Source: Burkholderiales bacterium (lineage in GTDB: Bacteria > Pseudomonadota > Gammaproteobacteria > Burkholderiales > SG8-41). From it: 18,040 nt of DNA. The stretch lies in the NCBI GenBank assembly GCA_019746155.1, contig JAIESJ010000301.1, positions 1-18,040 on the forward strand, written 5' to 3'. This document shows positions 7,463-14,016 of the stretch, one piece after another. The position numbers were made by a program, and so were the translations under genes. Under the pieces are notes generated by a model, which ran no database searches, was not told the DNA's origin, and was given only the letters and a program-made list of their open reading frames with translations. Numbering within the stretch: the first letter of the stretch is position 1; each line of letters opens with the position of its first letter.

Positions 7463-8380
7463 GTGGAATTCGTGACCGTCAACGAAGTGGGGCCGCGCGA
7501 CGGGCTGCAGAACCAGCCGGCGCTCATCGATACCGCCGGCAAACTGCAACTGATCCGGGTGCTGGTGGAAGCCGGGGTGAGGCATATCGAGGCGACCAGC
7601 TTCGTCTCGCCCAAGGCCGTGCCGCAGATGGCCGACGCCGCCGAGTTGTATGCTGCGCTTCCTGCCAGAGGCGAGGTGGATTACTCGGTTCTGGTGCCCA
7701 ATCTCAAGGGTTACGAGCGCGCTCGTGCCGCCGGAGCCAAGGCGGTAGCCGTGGTGTTGTCCGCCACCGAAACTATGAATCTGCGCAACATCAACATGAC
7801 TCTCGCGCAGGCCCGGCAGGTATGCCGTGATGTGCTGGGGCGGGCGCGCACCGACGGCGTCGCGGCGCGCGCCTACGTTGCCGTAGCTTTCGCCTGCCCC
7901 TACGAGGGACCGACCCCGGCAGGGCACGTGGTCGCGCTCGCCGACGAGATGTTCGCTGCGGGTGCGGCGGAGGTGGTCGTCGCCGACACCATCGGGGCTG
8001 CCAGTCCGGCTCAGGTGTTCGATCTGTTTAAGATCCTGGTTTCCCGCTGCGGCGCACAGCGGCTGTCCGGACATTTCCACGACACGCGGGCGCTGGCGCT
8101 CGCCAACGTATGGGCGGCGCTGCAGGCCGGAATCCGCAAGTTCGACAGCTCGGTCGGCGGACTGGGCGGCTGTCCCTTCGCGCCGGGAGCATCGGGCAAC
8201 CTCGCCACCGAAGATCTGATGCTGATGCTGTCCCAGTGCGGCTACGAGACCGGAATCGATGTCACCCGTCTGCGTGCGGCGGTCAAGGTGGCCGAAGGGC
8301 TTGTGGGCCGCCCACTCGGTGGGCGCATGCTGCCGTGGCTCGAATCGCAGGAGCGGCGCAAGCGGAAGGAACAAGTATAA
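7463..8380 (+). CDS. hydroxymethylglutaryl-CoA lyase family enzyme
   Basis: TIM-barrel, metal-dependent lyase of the HMGL-like family. HMG-CoA lyase cleaves 3-hydroxy-3-methylglutaryl-CoA to acetyl-CoA and acetoacetate, the last step of leucine breakdown. The 305-residue sequence has the catalytic R12-D13 (RDGLQN), the metal-binding H204 and H206 (HFHDTRALALAN) and the HMG-CoA lyase signature GGLGGCPFAPGASGN with active-site C237, which separates it from isopropylmalate and homocitrate synthases. The start is GTG at 7463 behind a strong GGGAGGAGG (7449-7457). It is coupled to the CoA-transferase, so the pair could activate and then cleave an acid such as 3-hydroxy-3-methylglutarate or a close analogue; the exact substrate is inference. 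Confidence 0.9.
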   Translation: MEFVTVNEVGPRDGLQNQPALIDTAGKLQLIRVLVEAGVRHIEATSFVSPKAVPQMADAAELYAALPARGEVDYSVLVPNLKGYERARAAGAKAVAVVLSATETMNLRNINMTLAQARQVCRDVLGRARTDGVAARAYVAVAFACPYEGPTPAGHVVALADEMFAAGAAEVVVADTIGAASPAQVFDLFKILVSRCGAQRLSGHFHDTRALALANVWAALQAGIRKFDSSVGGLGGCPFAPGASGNLATEDLMLMLSQCGYETGIDVTRLRAAVKVAEGLVGRPLGGRMLPWLESQERRKRKEQV

Positions 8381-8643
8381 TTGAACGACATTTCGGCTTT
8401 CCAGAACGTGGGTGTCAGTTTCGGGCCTTCGGCGACATGAGCGGGGACCAGTTCGACGTGCTATACGAGGAGGGTGCGAACAACGACCGCTGCATGCCGA
8501 TCTGTCTGCACCCGTTCTGGGTGGGGCAACCCAACAGGTTCAAGCACCTGAAGCGCGCATTCGAGTACATCGCGAAGCACGATGACGTCTGGCTGACCAC
8601 CGGGGATAAGGTGAACGATTGGTATCGCGAGCGCTACGTGTAA
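8381..8643 (+). pseudogene. C-terminal relic of a polysaccharide deacetylase family gene
   Basis: Immediately after the lyase stop codon, one frame reads NDISAFQ (from 8384) and another reads ERGCQFRAFGDMSGDQFDVLYEEGA followed by CLHPFWVGQPNRFKHLKRA and DVWLTTGDKVNDWY up to a TAA at 8641-8643. The second piece resembles the C-terminal end of NodB/polysaccharide-deacetylase-like proteins of the PuuE/allantoinase-related group, which often accompany NitT/TauT transporters. The N-terminal catalytic part is missing and the two pieces are in different frames, so the gene is a truncated, frameshifted remnant. An ATG at 8437 could still express 68 residues, but with no ribosome-binding site. Confidence 0.65.
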
Positions 8644-8705
8644 TGAACATCTGATCAATCGTTTCGGCTGGGATTTTCGGATGGATAAAAGAGAGAGGAG
8701 AACAA

Positions 8706-9683
8706 ATGATCCGGACATGGTTGCGAAGAGCAAATAAAACGGCACATACGCTCGGTTTGATCGTCGGGCTGTTGGCGGTATTACATTTACATCCGGCTCG
8801 CGCCGAGCAGATCACGGTCACCCACTGGGGCGTGCTCATGTACGGCGCCCCTTATGCCGTCGCCATGGAAAAAGGCTTCTTCAAGGAAGCCGGTGTCAAT
8901 ATCGATGGCATCCTTACTTCCAAAGGCGGCGGCACCACCATGCGCAATGTGCTGGCGAGCGGCCTGCCTTATGGCGAGGTCGCCCTGCCGGCGGTGCTGG
9001 CGGCGGTCAAGGAAGGCATAGATGTGCACATCTTGCACGCGGGCGTGCGCACCGCCGGCGAGATCCTGTGGGTGACGATGCCGGATTCGCCGGTGAAGTC
9101 GCTGAAGGATATGCAGGGGCGCAAGATCGGCATCACCAGCCCCAAGTCGGTAACCGAGATGCTGGTCATCATGGCGCTCGACGCCCAGGGCATCCCGCAG
9201 GACAAGGTTGCGCGCATGGCGGTGGGCGGCATCGGGGCGGGGCTCACCGCGCTGCAGCAGGGCGGCATTGCCGCGGCGCCCATCATGGATCCTATCTGGG
9301 CCAAGGAAAAGGCCAAGTATCGCCCCGTGTTTTTCGTCAAGGACGTGCTGCCGCCGATGACCCAAACCGTGGGCGTGACCACTGCCGAGTTCGCGAAAAG
9401 CAACGCGAAGAAGCTGAAGGCCATTGTCGCAGCGCGCCGCAAAGGAGTGGAATTCATTTACACCAATCCCAAGGAGGCGGCGGTCATCGTCGCCAAGGCC
9501 TACAACATGAGCCCGCAGATCGTGGAGGAGAGCATCGCCAACCTGATCGCCATCCGGTACTGGAGCGCGGGCGAGTTCGAGATGGATGGCATGAATGCCA
9601 TGGTGAAGGGATTGCAGGTCGTCGGCGAGTGGAGCGGTCCTGTGGACTGGGCCAAGCTCATCGACGCGAGCCTCCTGAAATAA
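8706..9683 (+). CDS. NitT/TauT-type ABC transporter substrate-binding protein
   Basis: Periplasmic receptor for the transporter encoded by the next three genes. The 325-residue precursor has a Sec signal peptide (basic MIRTWLRRANK, hydrophobic core, probable cleavage after ARA near residue 33) and an NMT1/SsuA-like fold: VTHWGVLMYGAPYAVAMEKGFFKEAGVNID, then SLKDMQGRKIGITSPKSVTEM around residues 135-155. GAGAGGAG (8693-8700) lies five bases before the ATG. The family covers sulfonates, nitrate, thiamine-pyrimidine precursors and aromatic acids, so the ligand cannot be read from sequence. Position after acyl-CoA enzymes suggests a carboxylate. Confidence 0.9.
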   Translation: MIRTWLRRANKTAHTLGLIVGLLAVLHLHPARAEQITVTHWGVLMYGAPYAVAMEKGFFKEAGVNIDGILTSKGGGTTMRNVLASGLPYGEVALPAVLAAVKEGIDVHILHAGVRTAGEILWVTMPDSPVKSLKDMQGRKIGITSPKSVTEMLVIMALDAQGIPQDKVARMAVGGIGAGLTALQQGGIAAAPIMDPIWAKEKAKYRPVFFVKDVLPPMTQTVGVTTAEFAKSNAKKLKAIVAARRKGVEFIYTNPKEAAVIVAKAYNMSPQIVEESIANLIAIRYWSAGEFEMDGMNAMVKGLQVVGEWSGPVDWAKLIDASLLK

Positions 9684-9703
9684 GCCCGGTTCCGGCTGCC
9701 GGC

Positions 9704-10528
9704 ATGATGCGGATTCACGCGGAACTGCAAGGAGTGACGCGTGTCTACCCCGCGACGCCCACCCACTCTGCGGTGCACGCTCTCGGCCCGGTGGACCTCG
9801 CGCTGGGACGGGGCGAGTTTTTTTCCGTAGTGGGACCATCCGGGTGCGGGAAATCCACGCTGCTTGAAGTACTCGCCGGCCTGGCGCAACCGACGGCGGG
9901 AAGCATCACCTTTGAAAGCGCCACGATACAAGGCGCGGTGCCGGACGGGGTCGGGGTGGTGTTCCAGGACGATGCCAGCTTTCCCTGGTTGAACGTACGG
10001 GAGAACGTGGCATTCGGCCTGAAGCGGGCGCGGCTCCCCGCAGCCGAAGTTCGAGAGCGCGTCGAATACGCGCTCTCGTTCATGGGTCTTGACGACTTTG
10101 CTCTCGCCTATCCGGCACAGCTCTCGGGCGGCATGCGCCAGCGCGTCTGCATCGCGCGCACGCTGGTAACCCAGCCGCGCCTCATCCTGCTCGACGAGCC
10201 GTTCGGAGCGCTCGACCAGCAGACCCGGCTGCTGATGGGGGACGAACTGCTGCGGGTATGGCGCGAGACGGGGGCCACGGTGCTGCTCATTACTCACGCC
10301 TTGGACGAGGCGGCAATGCTGTCGGACCGCGTGGGCGTGATGTCGGCCCGGCCCGGCCGCATCATCGAGGTGGTAAAGACTGGCTGGTCGCGGGACCGGG
10401 ACTCGCGACTGGCGTCGGACGCGCAGTTCGGCAATATCACCAGCCGTCTGTGGCGCGTTCTCAGGGAAGAGTCGCTTAAGGGACTGGGAAGGACAGGCAC
10501 ACCGCCGAGGAAGCAGGAAACCATATGA
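9704..10528 (+). CDS. ABC transporter ATP-binding protein (NitT/TauT type)
   Basis: Cytoplasmic ATPase that powers import. The 274-residue protein has every nucleotide-binding motif: Walker A GPSGCGKST (44-52), Q-loop at Q88 with the family-typical FQDDASFPWLNV, signature LSGGMRQR (140-147), Walker B LILLDE (160-165) and the switch histidine H198 in LITHALDEA. The start is taken at the first of two tandem ATGs (9704, 9707), 20 bases after the binding-protein stop; the ribosome-binding site is weak and translation is probably coupled. Its TGA overlaps the ATG of the first permease gene (ATGA at 10525). Confidence 0.93.
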   Translation: MMRIHAELQGVTRVYPATPTHSAVHALGPVDLALGRGEFFSVVGPSGCGKSTLLEVLAGLAQPTAGSITFESATIQGAVPDGVGVVFQDDASFPWLNVRENVAFGLKRARLPAAEVRERVEYALSFMGLDDFALAYPAQLSGGMRQRVCIARTLVTQPRLILLDEPFGALDQQTRLLMGDELLRVWRETGATVLLITHALDEAAMLSDRVGVMSARPGRIIEVVKTGWSRDRDSRLASDAQFGNITSRLWRVLREESLKGLGRTGTPPRKQETI

Positions 10529-11277
10529 GTCGGGTGACTTGGGTGCGTCTGGCAGTGGTGGCGGGAGCGCTGGCCGCGCTTGAAGCCGCGTGCCGCAGCG
10601 GCCTCATCAGCCCTCACACCCTGGTACCGCCGAGCGTGATGCTGGCCACGGCGGCCAAGCTGCTGCAGTCCGGTGAGATCACGGCCGACCTGTTGCGGAC
10701 TTTGCGCAACGTGCTGGCTGCTTTCGTCACCGCGGTGGCCGGGGGTTTTTTCATCGGCGTTGTGCTGCATGCGGCACCACCGTTACGTCGCGTCGCTTAC
10801 CCCTTTCTCGCCAGCTATTACGCCATTCCCGTGTTCGCGCTCTATCCGGCGCTGATCGTCGTGTTCGGAATGGGCGACCTGCCGATCATCGTCATCGGTT
10901 TTCTGTTCGCGGTGGTGGCCATGATCATCAACACACTCGACGGACTCGATCGCATTCCGCGGGTGCTTCTCAAGACGGCGCGGGTTATGCGCATGGGACC
11001 GGTCGCGACGGCGTTGCGTATCAAGCTGCCTTCGGCCGCGCCCCACCTGTTCACCGGAACTAAGCTGGCGGTCGCTTATTCCTTCATCGGCGTTATCGCG
11101 GCGGAATTCATTCTGTCCGGCGCGGGGCTGGGCTACGCCATCAGCTATGCCTACAACAATTTCAACACTGCCCGCATGTATGCGCTGATGCTGCTGGTCA
11201 TCACGCTGGTGATCGCGGTGAACCTGGCCTTCTACACATGGGAGCAGCGGCTGCTCAGGCGGCGCAACCTGCGATGA
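10525..11277 (+). CDS. ABC transporter permease 1 (NitT/TauT, BPD-type inner-membrane)
   Basis: Inner-membrane subunit of 250 residues with about six hydrophobic segments. A cytoplasmic EAA-like loop around residues 150-170 (TARVMRMGPVATALRIKLPSA) contacts the ATPase. The typical SsuC-like stretch YPFLASYYAIPVFALYPALIVVFGMG occurs near residues 91-116. It overlaps the ATPase gene and the second permease gene by four bases each (ATGA), the signature of a translationally coupled operon. Confidence 0.92.
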   Translation: MSRVTWVRLAVVAGALAALEAACRSGLISPHTLVPPSVMLATAAKLLQSGEITADLLRTLRNVLAAFVTAVAGGFFIGVVLHAAPPLRRVAYPFLASYYAIPVFALYPALIVVFGMGDLPIIVIGFLFAVVAMIINTLDGLDRIPRVLLKTARVMRMGPVATALRIKLPSAAPHLFTGTKLAVAYSFIGVIAAEFILSGAGLGYAISYAYNNFNTARMYALMLLVITLVIAVNLAFYTWEQRLLRRRNLR

Positions 11278-12011
11278 TCCGGCGCGCATTGGAGGTCTTC
11301 CTGTTTCTCGCCGCGCTGACGGCGCTGTGGCAGCTGCTTTACCTCGTTTCCGGGGACGTGGCGCTCTCGTCACCGCGCGATACCGCGATCGCGGCGATGG
11401 AACTGCTTATTGCGGAATCCTTCTGGCGCCACGTCCGGGAAACGTTCTCGGCATTCGGCTACGCCCTGTTCATCGCTGCGGGCGGCGGGCTCGCTCTCGG
11501 CCTCGGCCTGGGGCTGCACCGCCTGTCCGGCGCCGTGGCCGAACCGATCCTGGTGTCGCTCTATTCCCTGCCCAAGATTACCCTCTATCCTCTGATCCTG
11601 CTCGTGTTCGGGCTTGGGATGTCGGCGAAGGTGGCCTTCGGGGCGCTGCATGGTATCGTCCCAGTGACCCTCTTTTGCATGAATGCAGTCCGGACTGTAA
11701 ATCCAGCCTACCTCAAGACCGGCCGGATCATGAGGGTCTCACGTGGCGCGATGGTATTCACCATCGTATTGCCGGCGGCGTTGCCGGAAGTTTTTTCCGG
11801 ACTGCGTGTGTGCTTTTCCTTGACGCTGCTCGGGGTTCTTATCGGCGAAATGTTCGCTTCCCAACGCGGGCTGGGCTTTCTTATCATGAACGCGGTCGGC
11901 TTGCACGACGTTCGAACCGTGATGGCGATCACGCTCCTGCTGGCCGCGTTTGCGGTGTGCGCGAACAGCGTGTTGCTGATGGCGGACCTGCGCTTGCATC
12001 GCCGCGTCTGA
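11274..12011 (+). CDS. ABC transporter permease 2 (NitT/TauT, BPD-type inner-membrane)
   Basis: Second inner-membrane subunit, 245 residues, starting at the ATG that overlaps the previous stop codon. An upstream in-frame GTG/ATG-like start at 11238 would run inside permease 1 and is unlikely. It shows the same topology and an EAA-like loop (TGRIMRVSRGAMVFTIVLPAALPEVFSGLR), plus LYSLPKITLYPLILLVFGLGMSAK. It is clearly related to permease 1 but divergent in sequence, so the transporter probably assembles with two different permeases rather than a homodimer. It is the last gene of the operon; no clear terminator follows. Confidence 0.92.
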   Translation: MIRRALEVFLFLAALTALWQLLYLVSGDVALSSPRDTAIAAMELLIAESFWRHVRETFSAFGYALFIAAGGGLALGLGLGLHRLSGAVAEPILVSLYSLPKITLYPLILLVFGLGMSAKVAFGALHGIVPVTLFCMNAVRTVNPAYLKTGRIMRVSRGAMVFTIVLPAALPEVFSGLRVCFSLTLLGVLIGEMFASQRGLGFLIMNAVGLHDVRTVMAITLLLAAFAVCANSVLLMADLRLHRRV

Positions 12012-12062
12012 TGGTTTTGCAATGCATGGCGATGGGATCAGGCGTTCGCGAGTAAGGCGTTG

Positions 12063-12397
12063 GTAGGCGGGGGCTGCCATGGCAGACGCTATTCGCTGGA
12101 CGAGTTCAGGCACGTTACGCGTTATCGGTTATCCCAAAGTCCAGCAGTACATCAAACCGGCCGAAGCCGGAGCCAGCCATGCTCGATGAACTGTGCGAAC
12201 CGGCGCTTTGCATTGAGATAACCGAAACGGCGCAGGTGTCAACCGACCCAGCGGACGACTTCTTGTTCGCGATGGCCCGAGCGGGTGAAGCGGATTATCT
12301 GGTGACCGGCGACAAGGCGGGCGTTCTCACGCTCGGTCGGCACGGCAAGACGCGGATCGTGACAACGCGGGAATTGGTGGAAATTTTGAGACTCTGA
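12063..12397 (+). pseudogene. degenerate PIN-domain toxin gene broken by two tandem duplications
   Basis: Three overlapping frames together reconstruct the C-terminal two-thirds of a PIN-family VapC-like ribonuclease: YSLDEFRHVTRY, then YPKVQQYIKPAEAGA, then MLDELCEPALCIEI followed by STDPADDFLFAMARAGEADYLVTGDKAGVL. The last contains the conserved acidic DPADD and TGDK motifs. The breaks coincide with a near-perfect 7-base tandem duplication (GTTATCG/GTTATCC, 12121-12134) and a 4-base duplication (AGCC AGCC, 12171-12178). Removing one copy of each restores one continuous frame. The N-terminal part with the first catalytic aspartate and any antitoxin gene are missing. A short remnant starting at ATG 12179 (72 residues) stays open but is unlikely to be functional. 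Confidence 0.75.
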
Positions 12398-12473
12398 TTC
12401 CGCATGGCTAAAAAGGCCGCGGCCAGCACGCCGATGAGGTCTCGGGAAACTTCGGGAAAGCCGAAGTAAACGG

Positions 12474-12517
12474 TGGTGGGCGGTACTGGGATCGAACCAG
12501 TGGCTTCCACCGTGTGA
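12474..12517. repeat. attL: 44-bp direct repeat, displaced 3' part of tRNA-Val
   Basis: This 44-base segment is identical to 16473-16516, which lies inside the intact tRNA-Val gene. On the reverse strand it covers the tRNA from the anticodon loop (TCACAC) through the anticodon-stem 3' strand, T-arm, acceptor strand and CCA. It diverges immediately on both sides. A tRNA 3' half at the distal end of an integrase-bearing segment is the normal footprint of site-specific integration. Confidence 0.92.
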
Positions 12518-12536
12518 GTCGAAATCTCAGGGCGCA

Positions 12537-12586
12537 GTCACATTAAATTCAATGTCTTACGCCGGCCGGTTCCGCGTTAATGTGAC
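12537..12586. promoter_or_regulatory. inverted-repeat region next to attL (candidate recombination or origin site)
   Basis: GTCACATTAA (12537-12546) and TTAATGTGAC (12577-12586) are perfect 10-base complements around a 30-base spacer with a CCGGCCGG palindrome at 12562-12569. Just beyond, TTGTG-A-CACAA (12610-12620) repeats the TGTGAC core. The region is noncoding and begins 20 bases from the left attachment repeat. It could hold integrase arm sites, Xis sites or a replication/transfer origin; none is proven. Confidence 0.4.
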
Positions 12587-12667
12587 AGAAGTTGCCATTT
12601 TCCGCCCTGTTGTGACACAAATCGGTCTCAGTGACGCCACAGAGTGCAATTCACGATTGAAAAGAGA

Positions 12668-12683
12668 GTATCAAAAATGATAC
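12668..12683. promoter_or_regulatory. dyad over the higB start, candidate autoregulatory operator
   Basis: GTATC (12668-12672) and GATAC (12679-12683) form a perfect inverted repeat with a 6-base spacer overlapping the ATG at 12677. A TTGAAA at 12656 and a TACAAT at 12681 could be -35 and -10 boxes (19-base spacing). HigA-type antitoxins repress their own promoters through such dyads. If this TACAAT is the real -10, the toxin would start at the ATG at 12701 instead. Confidence 0.4.
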
Positions 12684-13042
12684 AATCAGAACCGTCGAAC
12701 ATGCCGCGCCTCACGGTGCGATTCTACAGCGAGGCCTCCGGATCGGAGCCGGTCCGGGACTGGCTGAGGTCGCTACCGCATGACGAGCGGCGAGAGATCG
12801 GCACGGATATCAAGACTGTTCAGTTCGGGTGGCCGATAGGGATGCCGGTCGTGGACCATATCGGCAACGGTATTTGGGAAGTTCGCAGCCGGCTTTCAAC
12901 GCGCATTGCTCGCGTGCTGTTCACGCTGGAAGACAATACGATGATTCTGCTGCACGGGTTTATCAAGAAGAATCGCAAGACGCCGAAGCTGGACCTTGAT
13001 CTGGCGCGGCAACGATTGAAAAAGCTACGGAGTACAAAATGA
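12677..13042 (+). CDS. HigB/RelE-like toxin (phage Gp49-like family)
   Basis: Probable ribosome-dependent mRNA endonuclease toxin. 121 residues from ATG 12677, or 113 from ATG 12701 (MPRLTVRFYSEASG), where the conserved domain begins. Features of the Gp49-like/HigB group: an N-terminal strand followed by VRDWLRSLPHDERREIGTDI, a central IWEVRSRLSTRIARVLFTLE core with basic residues, and the diagnostic end LLHGFIKKNRKTPKLDLDLARQRLKKL. AGAGAG (12664-12668) precedes the upstream ATG. The stop overlaps the antitoxin start (ATGA at 13039), and toxin-before-antitoxin order is typical of higBA. Likely role: stabilisation of the mobile element. No cell-killing data can be inferred. Confidence 0.85.
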   Translation: MIQSEPSNMPRLTVRFYSEASGSEPVRDWLRSLPHDERREIGTDIKTVQFGWPIGMPVVDHIGNGIWEVRSRLSTRIARVLFTLEDNTMILLHGFIKKNRKTPKLDLDLARQRLKKLRSTK

Positions 13043-13329
13043 AACGCAATCCTCATATTGGTTCTGATTTTGATGATTTCCTGAAGGAAGAGAAGATATT
13101 CGACGAGGCGCAGGCTATCGCGGTCAAGCGCGTACTGGCTTATCAGTTGGAGCAAAGCATGAAGAAATCTCGGCTCACCAAGAGCGCGATGGCCAAGCGC
13201 ATGGGAACGACGCGAGCGCAACTGGATCGTCTGCTTAACCCGGAGAACCCATCGACGACACTGACAACGGTTGTTAAGGCTGCGGGGGCGCTTGGGAAGC
13301 GTGTAAAGATATCTTTGGAAACGGCATAA
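13039..13329 (+). CDS. HigA-like XRE-family antitoxin
   Basis: 96-residue protein with a central helix-turn-helix at about residues 45-75 (LTKSAMAKRMGTTRAQLDRLLNP) and the common tail TLTTVVKAAGALGKRVKISL of Gp49-partner antitoxins. It should neutralise the preceding toxin by direct binding and repress the shared promoter, perhaps through the dyad at 12668-12683. Its ATG overlaps the toxin stop codon, so the two are translated together. Confidence 0.86.
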   Translation: MKRNPHIGSDFDDFLKEEKIFDEAQAIAVKRVLAYQLEQSMKKSRLTKSAMAKRMGTTRAQLDRLLNPENPSTTLTTVVKAAGALGKRVKISLETA

Positions 13330-13361
13330 TCGTCATAAGGTATCCTTTTTTGTGGGACGTA

Positions 13362-13565
13362 ATGTCGGAGCAAGCAGACAAGCAGAGGCTGACAGATTGT
13401 ATCGGATTGCAGAGAGAGACCGATCCGGTTAAGAAAGCGAAGTTTTTGTTGAGGTGGAACGAACTCACTTTAGGTGAGAGACACGAGAAGAAAATATTCA
13501 AAGAGGCAATGCTCGAATCGCAACGCAATGCTCAGAGAAACGGTGATTCGTGGTTGGGCTGGTGA
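13362..13565 (+). CDS. small hypothetical protein of the integrative element
   Basis: 67 residues from ATG 13362, highly charged (MSEQADKQRL, then DPVKKAKFLLRWNELTLGERHEKK), probably helical, and rich in K, R, E and Q, with no signal peptide or membrane segment. I recognise no family. A ribosome-binding site is not evident, and a TTG at 13350 is an alternative start. It lies 32 bases after the antitoxin gene in the same direction, so it may be read from the same transcript. Confidence 0.45.
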   Translation: MSEQADKQRLTDCIGLQRETDPVKKAKFLLRWNELTLGERHEKKIFKEAMLESQRNAQRNGDSWLGW

Positions 13566-13604
13566 ACGTGATATTCTCCACGCTGCAAAACGCGTGAGGT
13601 CAAC

Positions 13605-13952
13605 ATGACAAAGAAGGTATTGCTTACCGACGAACAATGGCTTGCACTGAAACCACAGTTTGAGAAGCGGGCAGCAGAGTTCAAAGGCGACATTCCGACA
13701 TTTGAATCGGCATGGGGTGCGCTTCTGCTGGGAACGCAATTCGGCTGGAAGGTGATGTTTTTGGTTCACAGCCAAGCGACGATCAAGAAGTACGAAAAGA
13801 TCACCGGCATCAAGTTTCGTGAGCTGTGCGAGCCTGAAACCCATCTTTCTAGAAAGTCTATTGCTTATAAAGCGTTGCAGCAGGTTAGCAGCTTCTGGAA
13901 GGCGGTGCGGGGTGAGACCAAGGACGTGCGTAGCCCGATTGCGACATCATAG
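13605..13952 (+). CDS. hypothetical protein of the integrative element
   Basis: 115 residues, soluble, mixed charge, beginning MTKKVLLTDEQWLALKPQFEKRAAEF and containing the hydrophobic segment SAWGALLLGTQFGWKVMFLVH (about residues 40-60), which is too polar at its ends for a confident membrane helix. GTGAGG (13594-13599) provides a ribosome-binding site. I do not recognise the family. Its place between a toxin-antitoxin pair and the replication gene makes it a cargo or regulatory gene of the element. Confidence 0.6.
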   Translation: MTKKVLLTDEQWLALKPQFEKRAAEFKGDIPTFESAWGALLLGTQFGWKVMFLVHSQATIKKYEKITGIKFRELCEPETHLSRKSIAYKALQQVSSFWKAVRGETKDVRSPIATS

Positions 13953-13955
13953 AAC

Positions 13956-13984
13956 TTGACATACTACACGTTGGCCTCTATTCT
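13956..13984 (+). promoter_or_regulatory. strong sigma-70 promoter of the rep-xis-int genes
   Basis: A perfect -35 TTGACA (13956-13961) is followed after exactly 17 bases by TATTCT (13979-13984). Initiation is expected near 13991, about 26 bases before the rep ATG. It starts just after the stop codon of the preceding gene. Confidence 0.75.
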
Positions 13985-14004
13985 GTAGAACATAGCGTTC
14001 TACA
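13984..14004. promoter_or_regulatory. operator-like inverted repeat at the rep transcription start
   Basis: TGTAGAAC (13984-13991) and GTTCTACA (13997-14004) are perfect complements separated by ATAGC. The dyad covers the last -10 base and the predicted transcription start, so a bound repressor would block the replication operon. It does not fit the LexA pattern CTG-N10-CAG cleanly. The repressor is unknown; HigA or the HTH protein at 15163 are local candidates. Confidence 0.6.
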
Positions 14005-14016
14005 CAGGGAGGTTTT

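Noticed and set aside
12474..12517. A second tRNA-Val gene at the left repeat
   Set aside because: Only the 3' part from the anticodon loop is present; the 5' half is absent, so it is an attachment-site remnant.
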